This document shows, piece by piece, positions 38,329 to 48,630 of a DNA stretch of 64,000 bases. The notes beneath the pieces are model-generated. The model was given only the letters and a program-made list of their open reading frames with translations. It had not been told where the DNA came from and ran no database searches. This DNA comes from Zooshikella harenae (GTDB taxonomy: Bacteria; Pseudomonadota; Gammaproteobacteria; Pseudomonadales; Zooshikellaceae): positions 40,974-104,973 of the forward strand of contig NZ_JAGSOY010000010.1 of assembly GCF_018837975.1 (NCBI RefSeq), in the 5' to 3' direction. Made by a program: the position numbers and the translations under genes. Positions within the stretch are counted from its first letter, which is position 1. The number at the start of each line of letters is the position of its first letter.

Positions 38329-41300
38329 ATGACAGTAAATAACCAACGCACCACATTGTTAATGGACCAGTTACAGCAACGGATATTGATTCTGGACGGT
38401 GCAATGGGAACCATGATTCAAACCTATCGCCTGGAGGAATCTGACTATCGTGGCGAGCGCTTTGCTGATATTAACCAGGAACTGAAAGGCAATAATGACC
38501 TTTTGTCACTAACACAACCTGATAGTATTTTGGCTATTCATAAAGCCTATCTGGAAGCCGGTGCAGACATTATTGAAACCAACACATTTAACTCGACTCA
38601 GGTCTCCCAGTCTGATTATGGCCTTGAATCACTGGTGACTGAGCTGAACTATGAATCAGCCCGATTAGCACGGCGTGCTGCAGATGAAATAACTGCATTG
38701 ACACCAAACCAGCCCCGTTTTGTAGCAGGTGTGCTAGGACCCACAAGCCGTACTGCAACAATATCACCTGATGTAAATAACCCAGGCTTTCGCAATATCA
38801 CCTTTGATCAGTTAGTTGCAGATTACACTGAAGCTGCACAGGCGCTTATTAATGGTGGTGTTGATATTATTTTGATTGAAACTGTATTTGATACCTTGAA
38901 TTGTAAAGCGGCTATTTATGCTGTGCAAACCCTGTTTGATCGGTTAGGAATGTCGTTACCTATTATGATATCAGGGACGATTACAGATGCTTCGGGTAGG
39001 ACGCTTTCTGGACAAACCACTGAAGCTTTTTGGAACTCGGTAGCTCATGCCAAGCCTATTAGTATCGGCTTGAACTGTGCACTTGGCGCTAAAGAATTAC
39101 GACCTTATCTTGAAGAGTTGGCTTTAAAAGCGGATACCTTGGTTAGTGCTCATCCTAATGCGGGATTACCTAATGAATTTGGTGAATATGATGAGTCGCC
39201 TGAGAGCATGGCTGCGGTTATAGACGAGTTTGCGTGTAGTGGGTTTGTTAATATTATTGGTGGTTGCTGTGGTACCACACCTGCTCATATTCAAGCTATC
39301 GCCAACACCGTAGCTAAGTACCCTCCTCGCCAGCGTCCAACCGTTACCGTGGCCTGCCGACTCAGTGGTTTAGAAGCCTTTAATATTGAAGCTGACAGTT
39401 TATTTGTGAATATCGGTGAACGTACCAATATCACCGGGTCTGCTCGTTTTGCTCGCCTCATCCGTGAAAATGATTATGAGACTGCATTAGAGGTTGCTCG
39501 TGACCAAGTTGAAAATGGCGCTCAAATAATTGATATCAATATGGATGAGGGCATGCTTGATTCTGAGCAAGCCATGGTCACCTTCCTTAATTTGATTGCT
39601 GCTGAGCCTGATATTGCCCGGGTACCACTAATGATTGACTCCTCTAAATGGGATGTCATTGAAGCAGGCTTGAAGTGTGTTCAGGGTAAGAGCATTGTTA
39701 ACTCTATCAGTTTAAAAGAAGGTGACGCTGACTTTATCGATAAGGCAAAACGCTGTATGTATTATGGTGCAGCGGTTGTGGTGATGGCTTTTGATGAACA
39801 AGGCCAGGCTGATACTGCAGCACGAAAAATAGAAATCTGCCTGCGCTCTTACGATATTTTGGTCAATAAAGTTGGCTTTTGGTCTCAGGATATTATTTTT
39901 GATCCCAATATATTTGCAGTAGCAACGGGGATTGAAGAGCACAATGATTATGCCCAAGCCTTTTATACTGCATGCTGTTATATCAAGCAGCATTTACCTC
40001 ATGCTTTAATTTCAGGAGGCGTGAGTAACGTTTCATTTTCGTTTCGAGGAAATAACTCCGTACGTGAAGCAATTCATGCTGTTTTCCTCTATCACGGAAT
40101 TAAAGCGGGTTTAGATATGGGTATTGTCAATGCGGGGCAACTGGCAATATATGAAGAAATTCCACAAAAACTACGAGACTGTGTCGAAGATGTAGTATTG
40201 AACCGCAGTGAAGATGCCACTGAAGCATTACTGGCGGTTGCCGATCAGTTTCGGGGTGATGGTAAAGCGACATCTAAATCAACTGAAGATCTTAGCTGGC
40301 GAAGCCTGCCCGTTGAAAAACGGTTAGAGCATGCGCTGGTTAAAGGTATTTCTCAATTTATTGTTGAGGATACCGAGGCTGCCCGATTGGCTGCAGATCA
40401 ACCCGTTGAGGTTATCGAAGGCTCGCTAATGTCAGGAATGAACGTAGTCGGCGATCTATTTGGTGCTGGTAAAATGTTCTTGCCTCAGGTCGTGAAAAGT
40501 GCGCGTGTGATGAAGCAAGCTGTAGCCCACTTAGTGCCTTTTATTGAGGCTGAAAAAAGTGAAGGTGCGAAAGCCAAAGGCAAGATTCTAATGGCTACGG
40601 TAAAAGGTGATGTGCATGATATTGGTAAAAATATTGTAGGTGTAGTCCTGCAATGTAATAACTATGAAGTGATTGACTTGGGCGTTATGGTGCCTTGTGA
40701 CAAAATTCTGCAAACAGCCCGTGAGCATGATGTTGATATTATTGGTTTGAGTGGTTTGATTACCCCTTCCCTTGATGAGATGGTGCATGTGGCTAAGGAA
40801 ATGCAGCGCCAAGCATTTAAGATACCGTTACTGATTGGCGGGGCTACAACGTCTAAAGCACATACTGCCGTTAAAATTGCACCACAGTATGAAGGGGCAA
40901 CTGTTTATGTTCCTGACGCGTCTCGTAGTGTGGGGGTTGCTACTCAGTTATTAGGTGCGCAGTGTAAAAAGTTTCTAGCCTCGCTCAATGAGGAATATGA
41001 CACTGTTCGTGCCCGAAATATGGGGCGAAAACCAAAGGCTGGCCCTGTACCCTATGCAGAGTTAGCTGCTTATAAGCATGCTATTGATTGGTCAACGTAT
41101 ACTCCACCCAAGCCTACTTTTATTGGGGTGAAAGAGTTTAAAGACTATGATTTGACAGCATTGATTCCCTATATTGACTGGACGCCTTTCTTTATTAGCT
41201 GGGATTTAGTGGGCAAATACCCTGCCATTCTCCAGGATAAAGTAGTGGGTACTGCGGCCAGTCAGCTATATGCGGATGCTCAACAAATGTTGAAAAAACT

Positions 41301-42027
41301 TATTGATGAGAAATTAATTAAAGCAGAGGCGGTTATAGGCATCTGGCCTGCTGCACAGCAAAATCATGACGATATTGTGGTGTATGAAGACGATAGTCGT
41401 TCTTCGATTAAAGCGCGCCTGCATCATTTGCGTCAGCAAATTGAAAAACCTCAAGGTAAACCACAACACTGTCTGGCCGATTATATTGCCCCAGAAAAGA
41501 GTGGTATTCATGATTATGTGGGTGGGTTTATTGTGACAGCGGGTATTGGCGCAGACGAACTTGCCCGTCAATATGAAGCAGCTCATGACGATTACAATAG
41601 CATTATGGTCAAAGCACTTGCTGATCGTTTGGCAGAAGCCTTTACGGAGCATATGCATGAGCGTGTTCGTAAAGAATTATGGGGGTATGCAACAGATGAG
41701 TCCCTTGATAATGAGGCGCTGATTAAAGAACGTTATCAAGGTATTCGCCCTGCTCCTGGTTACCCAGCTTGTCCAGATCATACTGAAAAAGCAACATTAT
41801 TTAAGTTGCTCAAAGCCAAACAGAGCTCAACGGTTTCATTGACTGAGCACTTTGCCATGTTGCCTGCGGCTTCTGTCAGTGGTTGGTATTTTTCTGCACC
41901 AGAAGCACGTTACTTTTCTGTGGGAAAAATAGCGAAAGATCAAGTTGAATCTTATGCTGAGCGGAAAGGAATTACTGTTGAAGAAGCTGAACGTTGGTTG
42001 GCACCAAACTTAAGCTATGAACCTTAA
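38329..42027 (+). CDS. metH: Cobalamin-dependent methionine synthase
   Basis: The 1232-residue enzyme has all four MetH modules: homocysteine-binding domain with the zinc cysteines (G-G-C-C-G-T-T-P), pterin-binding domain ([10 protein letters not shown]), cobalamin domain with the ligand motif [11 protein letters not shown], and the C-terminal SAM-binding reactivation domain ([13 protein letters not shown]). It transfers methyl from methyltetrahydrofolate to homocysteine. Length matches E. coli (1227). AGGA precedes the ATG. I saw no cobalamin or SAM riboswitch in 38074-38328, so the regulation is probably protein-based. Confidence 0.97.
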   Translation: MTVNNQRTTLLMDQLQQRILILDGAMGTMIQTYRLEESDYRGERFADINQELKGNNDLLSLTQPDSILAIHKAYLEAGADIIETNTFNSTQVSQSDYGLESLVTELNYESARLARRAADEITALTPNQPRFVAGVLGPTSRTATISPDVNNPGFRNITFDQLVADYTEAAQALINGGVDIILIETVFDTLNCKAAIYAVQTLFDRLGMSLPIMISGTITDASGRTLSGQTTEAFWNSVAHAKPISIGLNCALGAKELRPYLEELALKADTLVSAHPNAGLPNEFGEYDESPESMAAVIDEFACSGFVNIIGGCCGTTPAHIQAIANTVAKYPPRQRPTVTVACRLSGLEAFNIEADSLFVNIGERTNITGSARFARLIRENDYETALEVARDQVENGAQIIDINMDEGMLDSEQAMVTFLNLIAAEPDIARVPLMIDSSKWDVIEAGLKCVQGKSIVNSISLKEGDADFIDKAKRCMYYGAAVVVMAFDEQGQADTAARKIEICLRSYDILVNKVGFWSQDIIFDPNIFAVATGIEEHNDYAQAFYTACCYIKQHLPHALISGGVSNVSFSFRGNNSVREAIHAVFLYHGIKAGLDMGIVNAGQLAIYEEIPQKLRDCVEDVVLNRSEDATEALLAVADQFRGDGKATSKSTEDLSWRSLPVEKRLEHALVKGISQFIVEDTEAARLAADQPVEVIEGSLMSGMNVVGDLFGAGKMFLPQVVKSARVMKQAVAHLVPFIEAEKSEGAKAKGKILMATVKGDVHDIGKNIVGVVLQCNNYEVIDLGVMVPCDKILQTAREHDVDIIGLSGLITPSLDEMVHVAKEMQRQAFKIPLLIGGATTSKAHTAVKIAPQYEGATVYVPDASRSVGVATQLLGAQCKKFLASLNEEYDTVRARNMGRKPKAGPVPYAELAAYKHAIDWSTYTPPKPTFIGVKEFKDYDLTALIPYIDWTPFFISWDLVGKYPAILQDKVVGTAASQLYADAQQMLKKLIDEKLIKAEAVIGIWPAAQQNHDDIVVYEDDSRSSIKARLHHLRQQIEKPQGKPQHCLADYIAPEKSGIHDYVGGFIVTAGIGADELARQYEAAHDDYNSIMVKALADRLAEAFTEHMHERVRKELWGYATDESLDNEALIKERYQGIRPAPGYPACPDHTEKATLFKLLKAKQSSTVSLTEHFAMLPAASVSGWYFSAPEARYFSVGKIAKDQVESYAERKGITVEEAERWLAPNLSYEP

Positions 42028-42236
42028 TGACAATCGAATTACTCCCTACCTTTTGCGATATTCTCCTTGGGTCGGGAGTAAAATGTTTGTCCTTTGCGTA
42101 TTATCTTACCCTGGATAGTATCTTTTCTGTTTCTACTAATACCTAAATTATCTGCCCTGTTTAAAAAGTAGGATGAAGTGAAGTCCTATAAGGCATGATA
42201 AGTCACTGATGTTTAGTTGAACGCTCATGGCATGTA

Positions 42237-43571
42237 TTGGGGGCACGGTTGCAATTTCAACGTATTCAAACCATTTTATTTCTCGGTCTACCTATTATTG
42301 GCGGCATGTTATCGCAAAGCCTGTTAAACCTGGTGGATGCGGCCATGGTGGGCAGTTTGGGAGAAATTTCTTTGGCCGGTGTAGGGATTGCCAGTTATGC
42401 CAACTTTATGTGTGTCTCATTAGTGACGGGTTTATCTTCTGGTGTTCAAGCGCTTGTTGCCCGTCGTAATGGACAGCAACGTACAAGTGAGTGTGCTCAA
42501 CCACTACATGTTGGTTTGCTGATAGGAATCGGGGTCGCATTACCCATAAGTATATTAATTTATTGGTTCGCGCCTTGGTATTTAAAGCTGTTAAATAATG
42601 ATTCTGGTGTGCTTTCTGAAGCCATTCCTTATTTTCAATGGCGCGTTTTAAGTATCGCGGCCGTTGCTTTTAATTTTTCCTTTCGAGGATTTTGGAATGG
42701 TATAAATCACTCGATGACGTATCTTCGTGCCTTGCTATTAATGCATATTATTAATGTCATTCTGTCGTATAGTCTTATTTTTGGTTGTTTTGGTCTGCCT
42801 GCTATGGGCTCAGCAGGAGCAGGTTTAGGTACGACAATTGCCATGTATTTAGGTAGCTTAATTTATGCTTGGATGACATGGCAGATGGGGCGTCGTTATG
42901 GTTTTATGCAAAGCTTACCTGACCGACGAACCTGGGCTGGAGTCCTTAAACTGACAATACCTACTTCGTTGCAACAAACCTTGTTTGCAACCGGTATAAC
43001 GGCCATGTTTTGGATTATTGGTCAAGTAGGTAGTCATGCTTTAGCTGTTGGACATGTACTGGTTAACCTGGCGTTATTCCTTATTTTACCTGGTGTGGGG
43101 TTAGGTATGGCTGCAACCACATTAGTCAGCCATTCACTGGGTGAAAATAAGCCAGATCATGCCTATCAATGGGGGTGGGATACCGTTAAAGTAGCGGGTG
43201 GAATTCTCATTGTACTAGGTATCCCCTTCTGGCTTTGTCCGGATCTTATTCTTAGCTGTTTTATTCATGATGAGCAGGTTCGAGCTATGGGGGTACTTCC
43301 CTTACAGCTTACGGGATTAACGATGGTGTTGGATGCCACTTCGCTTGTTTTAACGCAGGCATTACTAGGTGCAGGGGCAAACCGGACGGTATTGAAAATT
43401 GCCGTGTCTATGCAATGGCTATTTTTCTTGCCACTGGCCTGGGTATTTGGTCCTTATCTTGGTTATGGCTTAGTGGCTATTTGGCTTTTACAAATTATAC
43501 AGCGAACGCTAACTTCAGTTATTTATGGCATTATTTGGTCCCGTCGCCATTGGGCGAGTATTCGTTTGTAG
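42237..43571 (+). CDS. MATE-family multidrug efflux transporter
   Basis: The 444-residue inner-membrane protein has twelve hydrophobic segments in two MATE repeats, with P-I-I-G-G-M-L-S-Q-S-L-L-N-L-V-D-A-A-M-V-G at the start, the family's signature. It exchanges Na+ or H+ for cationic compounds. The start is uncertain: TTG 42237 is the first in frame. An out-of-frame ATG lies at 42232. The 3' end overlaps the next gene by 47 bases. Confidence 0.88.
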   Translation: MGARLQFQRIQTILFLGLPIIGGMLSQSLLNLVDAAMVGSLGEISLAGVGIASYANFMCVSLVTGLSSGVQALVARRNGQQRTSECAQPLHVGLLIGIGVALPISILIYWFAPWYLKLLNNDSGVLSEAIPYFQWRVLSIAAVAFNFSFRGFWNGINHSMTYLRALLLMHIINVILSYSLIFGCFGLPAMGSAGAGLGTTIAMYLGSLIYAWMTWQMGRRYGFMQSLPDRRTWAGVLKLTIPTSLQQTLFATGITAMFWIIGQVGSHALAVGHVLVNLALFLILPGVGLGMAATTLVSHSLGENKPDHAYQWGWDTVKVAGGILIVLGIPFWLCPDLILSCFIHDEQVRAMGVLPLQLTGLTMVLDATSLVLTQALLGAGANRTVLKIAVSMQWLFFLPLAWVFGPYLGYGLVAIWLLQIIQRTLTSVIYGIIWSRRHWASIRL

Positions 43572-44613
43572 AGCAGTCATTTTACTATTATTTGCTGCTT
43601 TGATAACAAGTTGCGAGACGATTCATTATTATCAACAAGCTGCTTTTGGTCAGTTAGATGTTGTCCAGCGCCGCAAGCCTGTCGTTGACGTCGTTGATAC
43701 GACAGATGATGTACTACTTAAGCAGCAGTTAGACCTAAGCCAGCAACTGTTGCATTTTGCTGAGCAAAAGTTGCACTTACCTGTTGGGAATAGTTATCAG
43801 CACTATGCTGATCTTGAGCGTGCTTATATTGTTTGGAATGTATTTGCTGCTCCAGAATTATCGCTTGAACAGAAAACCTGGTGTTATCCCCTGGTGGGGT
43901 GTCTGGCCTATCGGGGTTACTATCATGAAGCCGATGCACTACAGTCTGCTACTCGGCTTCAGGACGGCGGGTTTGATACTTATGTGGCAGGTATCAAAGC
44001 TTATTCTACGTTGGGCTGGTTCAATGATCCTTTGCTAAATACCTTTATACATTTTCCTGAAGCTCACTTAGCTGAATTATTAATTCATGAGCTTGCCCAT
44101 CAGTGGTTGTATGTTCCTGGTGACACAGACTTTAATGAAAGTCTGGCAACGGTTGTTGCTCTTGAAGGCGTAAAACGCTGGTATCTGCAAGCCCATCCTG
44201 AGGCTGATCCCTTAGGACCACTACAAGATCGATTGCAGTTTGAGGATGAATTTACCCGTTGGCTACTGGGGTATCGTCAGCAATTAGGTGCAGTATATCG
44301 AAGTCATTTGGCAGATGACCAAAAGTTGCAACAAAAGCACATAGTAACAGCTGCAATACAGCAAGATTACCAGAAGTTGCGTCAGGGCCCCTGGAAACAA
44401 TGGTCTGTCTACGATGAATGGATTGCAACAGGGCTGAATAATGCAAAGCTGGCCTCAATTGCCAGCTATTATCGTTGGGTTCCTGCACTACAAACGCTAT
44501 TAGCACAACAGCAAACACTGTCTGCGTTTTATAAAGCTTGTGAAGTACTCGCGGAGCTTGATCAGGCTGACCGAGAAGCAGCACTCATGAAGCTTTCACA
44601 TCAAGAGTGGTGA
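43525..44613 (+). CDS. Lipoprotein predicted aminopeptidase (PF10023 family)
   Basis: The 362-residue product has a lipoprotein signal with lipobox L-I-T-S-C30 and a zinc motif H188-E-L-A-H192-Q, followed by an N-E pair (F-N-E-S-L) as third-ligand candidate. The family is annotated as predicted aminopeptidases of uncharacterised function, usually of this length. ATG 43525 is the only usual start in this frame ahead of the signal, so translation overlaps the end of the MATE gene by 47 bases. This implies coupled translation. Likely anchored in the inner or outer membrane. Confidence 0.8.
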   Translation: MALFGPVAIGRVFVCRAVILLLFAALITSCETIHYYQQAAFGQLDVVQRRKPVVDVVDTTDDVLLKQQLDLSQQLLHFAEQKLHLPVGNSYQHYADLERAYIVWNVFAAPELSLEQKTWCYPLVGCLAYRGYYHEADALQSATRLQDGGFDTYVAGIKAYSTLGWFNDPLLNTFIHFPEAHLAELLIHELAHQWLYVPGDTDFNESLATVVALEGVKRWYLQAHPEADPLGPLQDRLQFEDEFTRWLLGYRQQLGAVYRSHLADDQKLQQKHIVTAAIQQDYQKLRQGPWKQWSVYDEWIATGLNNAKLASIASYYRWVPALQTLLAQQQTLSAFYKACEVLAELDQADREAALMKLSHQEW

Positions 44614-44628
44614 TGTCCCCTCTTCTAT

Positions 44629-45660
44629 TTAATCTGTGGAGTCATCTTGCTGGTGACGGCGCAAAAGTTTGAGTTCAGCCTCAATATGGCGTAACTCTCG
44701 CAGTTGGTGTTCAAGCTGGTCATGGCGCTCTTGAATAACAGAGAACTGGCCTTTAAGTTGGCCTAGTTGAACATGCATTTCCTGACGTCGTTCTTTTTCT
44801 TGTTGTAATGCTTGTAAGGTTTGTTGATGCTGTTCATTCAGTGCATCCAGGGACTTTTCTTTTTCCTGAAGGCGCTCTTGAATAATGGCCAAATCAGCTT
44901 GAGTGCGAACAAGCTGGCTGTTTAGTTCATTTTTTTGTTTGCTTAGGTCAGCGGCTTCCTGTCTAAGCTTGTCATTTTCCTGGGCGCTACGTTTTTCTTG
45001 TTCTCGTAATGAACGACGGGTTTCGTCCAGTTGTTGATATAGCTTATTTTCATTTGCTTCATAAAGATCACTGATACGTTTCATTTCCTCGTGAAGCCGT
45101 TTATTGGCTGCATGTCGTTCATCTTCAACTTTGCGTTGCAGTTGCTCAATGGTATTTTTTAGATGCTGGTTTGTTTGGAGTTCAGTCTCATAGCGCTGTT
45201 TAAACTCCAAGCGTTCTGTTTTTAGCTGGCTTAGCTCTGTTCGTTTACGGTCTATATGACGTTCACGCTCTGATACGGTATCTCTTAACTCTGCCAGCTT
45301 GGCATGCATACTTGCTAACTCGTCACGCTGTTTATCTTTATCTTGCTGAAACTTTGCCTGTTTTTCTTTTTCCTCTGCGAGTTCTGCTCTCAAGTCTTCA
45401 TTACGTTTTGCTGCTTCAGATTGAAACTTTTCTTTAAGCTGTAGACACCATTCATTTAAACCTGCCAAGAGCTCATGATCTAAGTATTCAAGACCATTAA
45501 GCCTGGCGTTGAGTACCTTCCACTCTTGTATCCAAGGTCCAAGCTTGGTGAATGATCCCCCCGTCATGGCCTGTACATCAGCTTGTTTTACATGGCCTGT
45601 TTCTTCAAACAACTTCTTACAAGCGGCAAATACCGCATCACGTGTAACTGAGCTTGCCAT
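44629..45660 (-). CDS. KfrA-like DNA-binding coiled-coil protein
   Basis: From ATG 45660 the product is 343 residues (a TTG at 45678 would add six). Residues about 5-110 match the KfrA N-terminal DNA-binding domain (V-T-R-D-A-V-F-A-A-C-K-K-L, G-x-W-I-Q-E-W). Residues about 90-340 are a continuous Glu/Lys/Gln-rich coiled coil with heptad pattern. KfrA is a plasmid-encoded autorepressor that also stabilises partitioning; chromosomal copies are less studied. The gene ends 16 bases from the aminopeptidase gene's end (convergent). A perfect inverted repeat upstream (45748-45800) is a candidate autoregulatory operator. Confidence 0.8.
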   Translation of the reverse strand: MASSVTRDAVFAACKKLFEETGHVKQADVQAMTGGSFTKLGPWIQEWKVLNARLNGLEYLDHELLAGLNEWCLQLKEKFQSEAAKRNEDLRAELAEEKEKQAKFQQDKDKQRDELASMHAKLAELRDTVSERERHIDRKRTELSQLKTERLEFKQRYETELQTNQHLKNTIEQLQRKVEDERHAANKRLHEEMKRISDLYEANENKLYQQLDETRRSLREQEKRSAQENDKLRQEAADLSKQKNELNSQLVRTQADLAIIQERLQEKEKSLDALNEQHQQTLQALQQEKERRQEMHVQLGQLKGQFSVIQERHDQLEHQLRELRHIEAELKLLRRHQQDDSTD

Positions 45661-45747
45661 AGCGCTTCGTGTTCTCAATAAGTGTTTGTTTTTAGTTAAG
45701 TGTAGCCTTGTTTGATTAAATATTAATCAGCCTTGGTTGTTAATAAT

Positions 45748-45800
45748 TATAATACTATATTTGATAAATAGTAATACGTATTATCAAATATAGTATTATA
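45748..45800. promoter_or_regulatory. Perfect 20-bp inverted repeat, candidate KfrA-type operator
   Basis: TATAATACTATATTTGATAA (45748-45767) is repeated in exact inverse orientation at 45781-45800 around a 13-base centre. It lies about 90-140 bases upstream of the KfrA-like start. KfrA proteins are known to bind inverted repeats in their own promoter. The stretch is very AT-rich, so its status as an operator is inference. Confidence 0.55.
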
Positions 45801-45814
45801 TTATTATGAAGACA

Positions 45815-45852
45815 AAAAAATAGCCGATAACTGAAGTTATCGGCTATTTTTT
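45815..45852. terminator. Strong bidirectional terminator
   Basis: A-rich then TAGCCGATAAC (45821-45831) pairs over 17 bases with GTTATCGGCTATTTTTT (45836-45852), loop TGAA. Runs of A before and T after allow termination in both directions. It insulates the KfrA-like gene's control region from the sphingomyelinase region. Confidence 0.9.
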
Positions 45853-46075
45853 GTAGTTGAAGTAGATTAATACTCTCCAATACCTATTTGAAAGCCCTAT
45901 AGCTCACTGTGAGTTAAAAGCAGAAAATCTTACGTAGTATTAGATTGAGGTAATTTAATGCCAAGCAGCGTCCTTTATAATGTGACTGCAACTGTTGGAT
46001 TTAAAGAAAGCAGCAAGAGGTGGTCAATGATTGGGAGCTAACTGTGATAGGGGCAAAATGGCAAAGGTGCGAATA

Positions 46076-46099
46076 AGACACCATCTATTGATGGTGTCT
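46076..46099. terminator. Stem-loop downstream of the sphingomyelinase gene
   Basis: AGACACCATC (46076-46085) pairs perfectly with GATGGTGTCT (46090-46099) around the loop TATT, 85 bases past the minus-strand sphingomyelinase stop. No clear U tract. Confidence 0.45.
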
Positions 46100-46183
46100 A
46101 TAGATTGAGTTAACTCATTTTAAACGGAGCTTAGTAAAATATTAGGTGAATGGCGTCTTTTAAGTGATGAATTATTTTGAGCG

Positions 46184-47908
46184 CTAGTTTTTGTTGAAAT
46201 AAACCGGGCCTGCAATTTTATTATGGTCATTATCAAGTAGATAGGCTTTATAACGGCCGTTTTCGGCAATGGTTAGGTTTAATTGCCCACGATAATTTGT
46301 GGTATACCCCCAAGTATAAGCAGAGTCTTGAGCAAGCGTTTCATTTTCACGATAGACTACAAGCTTTGTATAGGGCTCTCCACCGTTATAGCTGAAGGTA
46401 TAGTTATAATCATCGAATGACTTGATCTCTAGGTAATTAGGGTTGCTGCTATTAGTGGCAAATTCAAAGTGGCCATGTTTAGCAAAATGATCAGACAAAT
46501 ACTGACTTAAAAGGTATCCACCCTTACCGTTGTTATCATTAATTTGAGGACTCATAAAGGGGATGACTTTTACATAGCTTGATACTGGTTGCTTATGAAC
46601 CTTGGAATAAAGTACATAATCAAGGGTGCCTGTGCCACCATCTGCATCACTGTTTCTTGTTTCATCATGACTGTTTACTAATACAGCATCTGATAGGTAA
46701 GATGGACTTTCAGCATTGAGTGATGCCAACATTTGGGCGTAGATTGCTTTATGCTGAAAAACATTCATATCCCCTGCTATGAGTACAGCTTCATTACTAG
46801 GGATATTTTGTTTAGCTATAAATTTCCCTAGTTCTGCGATTTGCGCCATTGTCTTAATATCGGCTGTTTGTGCTTTATTCCATACAGGGTGAGTACCAAA
46901 AATATGATAAGGTGTGCCATGCTTCAAGACCTTGACGTACCAAGCGCCTTTGTGCTCTTTATTAAAATCGCATGGGCAATGTGTATATGTTTTTGAATCC
47001 TTGATTTCCTTATCATTGGTATCTGTTGCGATAGGCCATTTGCTTAAAATAACCACACCACCATCGTCTTGAAAAGTTTGGTTTTGAGGTAGATTAAGAG
47101 GCCCCGTCCAATAAGGGTGGGTTTTATGTAAAGCTGCTCGCATATCATTGCGGTATTCGTCATTGAATACTTCTTCTAAAACAATAATATCGAATGGTTT
47201 TAAGTGAAAAGGAATTTCATTTTTACGATAACTCGCTTTATTGGCCATCCCTCTTGGCATCCATGTATTGTAACTAATAACGTCAATAACATTCTCTCTG
47301 TTCGCATCTGCTGAAATGGTATAATTATTTGGATGATCTTGGTTTAGTATTAGATATATCTGATCATCCCCCGTACCTGAATTATATTGACGATACTGTG
47401 CTTGAATCGTTTGTCCATTGTTCAAAGTAAAAGTGAATGTTTTAGGTTTATAATCATCTGTGAATTTTTTAGTCCCACTATAACCTGGACCTTGTATTTT
47501 TGTTTTTATCGTACTTCCCTGGCCTGTGCATATATCCAGAAACTTATTACAAGGTGCACTGATAATTTGAGTTGTTAGTGTCACTTTTTGCGACATAATG
47601 GTTAATATTGAGACAAACTCAAATAAATTATTATATCCAAGTCCTTCATTACGGTTAAATTTAGCTATAGGTTGTTGTTCAATCTTTTTATCATCACCAT
47701 TTCTGGCTGGGATTTGGCCTGGATTATTCGTCCAATAATCACGACTTAAGTTACCAATCGTGTTTTTGGTATCCACACTAACAGTGTAGTCAGTGTTATT
47801 AGTAAAATATAACCATGTTTCTGCGTAGCATGCATTAGCGATGCAAAACCCTGACATACCGATCATTATTCTTTTTATTGCCGTTAATGCAGGATAAACG
47901 TATCTCAT
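46184..47908 (-). CDS. Secreted sphingomyelinase C-like phosphodiesterase
   Basis: The 574-residue protein has a signal peptide (about 1-29, ending in C-Y-A). It then has an N-terminal beta-rich domain (about 30-200) of unknown type and an endonuclease/exonuclease/phosphatase-fold catalytic domain (about 205-482). Expected active-site residues are present: N214 (S-Y-N-T-W), E246 (L-E-E-V-F), H340 (F-G-T-H), D380/N382 (A-G-D-M-N), D430 (T-L-D-Y) and D473-H474 (L-S-D-H). These fit bacterial neutral sphingomyelinases and beta-haemolysins. A C-terminal beta-sandwich of about 90 residues follows. It probably hydrolyses host sphingomyelin; a related phosphodiesterase activity cannot be excluded. 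Confidence 0.85.
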   Translation of the reverse strand: MRYVYPALTAIKRIMIGMSGFCIANACYAETWLYFTNNTDYTVSVDTKNTIGNLSRDYWTNNPGQIPARNGDDKKIEQQPIAKFNRNEGLGYNNLFEFVSILTIMSQKVTLTTQIISAPCNKFLDICTGQGSTIKTKIQGPGYSGTKKFTDDYKPKTFTFTLNNGQTIQAQYRQYNSGTGDDQIYLILNQDHPNNYTISADANRENVIDVISYNTWMPRGMANKASYRKNEIPFHLKPFDIIVLEEVFNDEYRNDMRAALHKTHPYWTGPLNLPQNQTFQDDGGVVILSKWPIATDTNDKEIKDSKTYTHCPCDFNKEHKGAWYVKVLKHGTPYHIFGTHPVWNKAQTADIKTMAQIAELGKFIAKQNIPSNEAVLIAGDMNVFQHKAIYAQMLASLNAESPSYLSDAVLVNSHDETRNSDADGGTGTLDYVLYSKVHKQPVSSYVKVIPFMSPQINDNNGKGGYLLSQYLSDHFAKHGHFEFATNSSNPNYLEIKSFDDYNYTFSYNGGEPYTKLVVYRENETLAQDSAYTWGYTTNYRGQLNLTIAENGRYKAYLLDNDHNKIAGPVYFNKN

Positions 47909-48630
47909 ATAGTGAGCCTATATTTAGAGAAATAAGGGGATTGGATAGATAACTGTGGGTAGTTGCTTGTTATTAGCGGAGGTTATGTCTATTTCGGGAG
48001 GTCATCAATGGGGGGATACATACTGGGCGAATTTATTACACTTATAATAATACTTTCTTATTTTTATATAATTTTTATTATTTTGTTAATTTTTTATTGT
48101 TAGTAAAAAATGTTAATAATAGTAATGACCTGTTTGGTTTATGGTGTTAAATGTTAGTTTTCACATTAATGAGTGTAGGACGTTAGTAAGATTATGGTAG
48201 ATCTGTTGGGTGGGAGGTTAGGCTGTTTAAAATTCAGCCACCCTATTTCTTAAAGATATATTCACGACAATTTAAGTATGTCTACTGGATCACAAAAAGC
48301 TAAGCTCAGTTGAACTTTAAAGTGACCAACCTGATATTATTGCCCCGCGATTAAATAATGTGTTTTCTATTTTTATTTGAATTATTTTTCTGAGCACAAG
48401 GTATTTCAATCGCACCTATATCCTTCGTTGCGAAAATATGCTCTTTGCAAAGCAATAATTTTTTTGCGGCAGGAATATCCCTAACACTTCAATAAGCGTA
48501 TATGTAGATATATAGAGTGACAGCCAATAAGTATCAATCAAGCAACAAATTTAAATTTTTTATTGGTAAATAAGTACTACATATGCTGTGCATTTTCCAA
48601 TGACACACTATAAGGAAAGGTAATCAGGCT
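47909..48630. other. Long AT-rich divergent region between two secreted-protein genes
   Basis: This 722-bp region must hold the control signals of both the sphingomyelinase (minus) and the lethal-factor-like protease (plus) genes. It is rich in T and A tracts. No ORF, terminator or clear operator was identified. Length and shared position suggest common regulation. Confidence 0.4.

Noticed and set aside
42039..42081. TTACTCCC/GGGAGTAA stem after metH
   Set aside because: Only 8 bp with a 27-base loop and no U tract; too weak to call a terminator.
45748..45800. Reading the 20-bp inverted repeat as a terminator
   Set aside because: It is almost entirely A and T, has a 13-base loop and no adjacent U tract, and the real terminator lies at 45815-45852.
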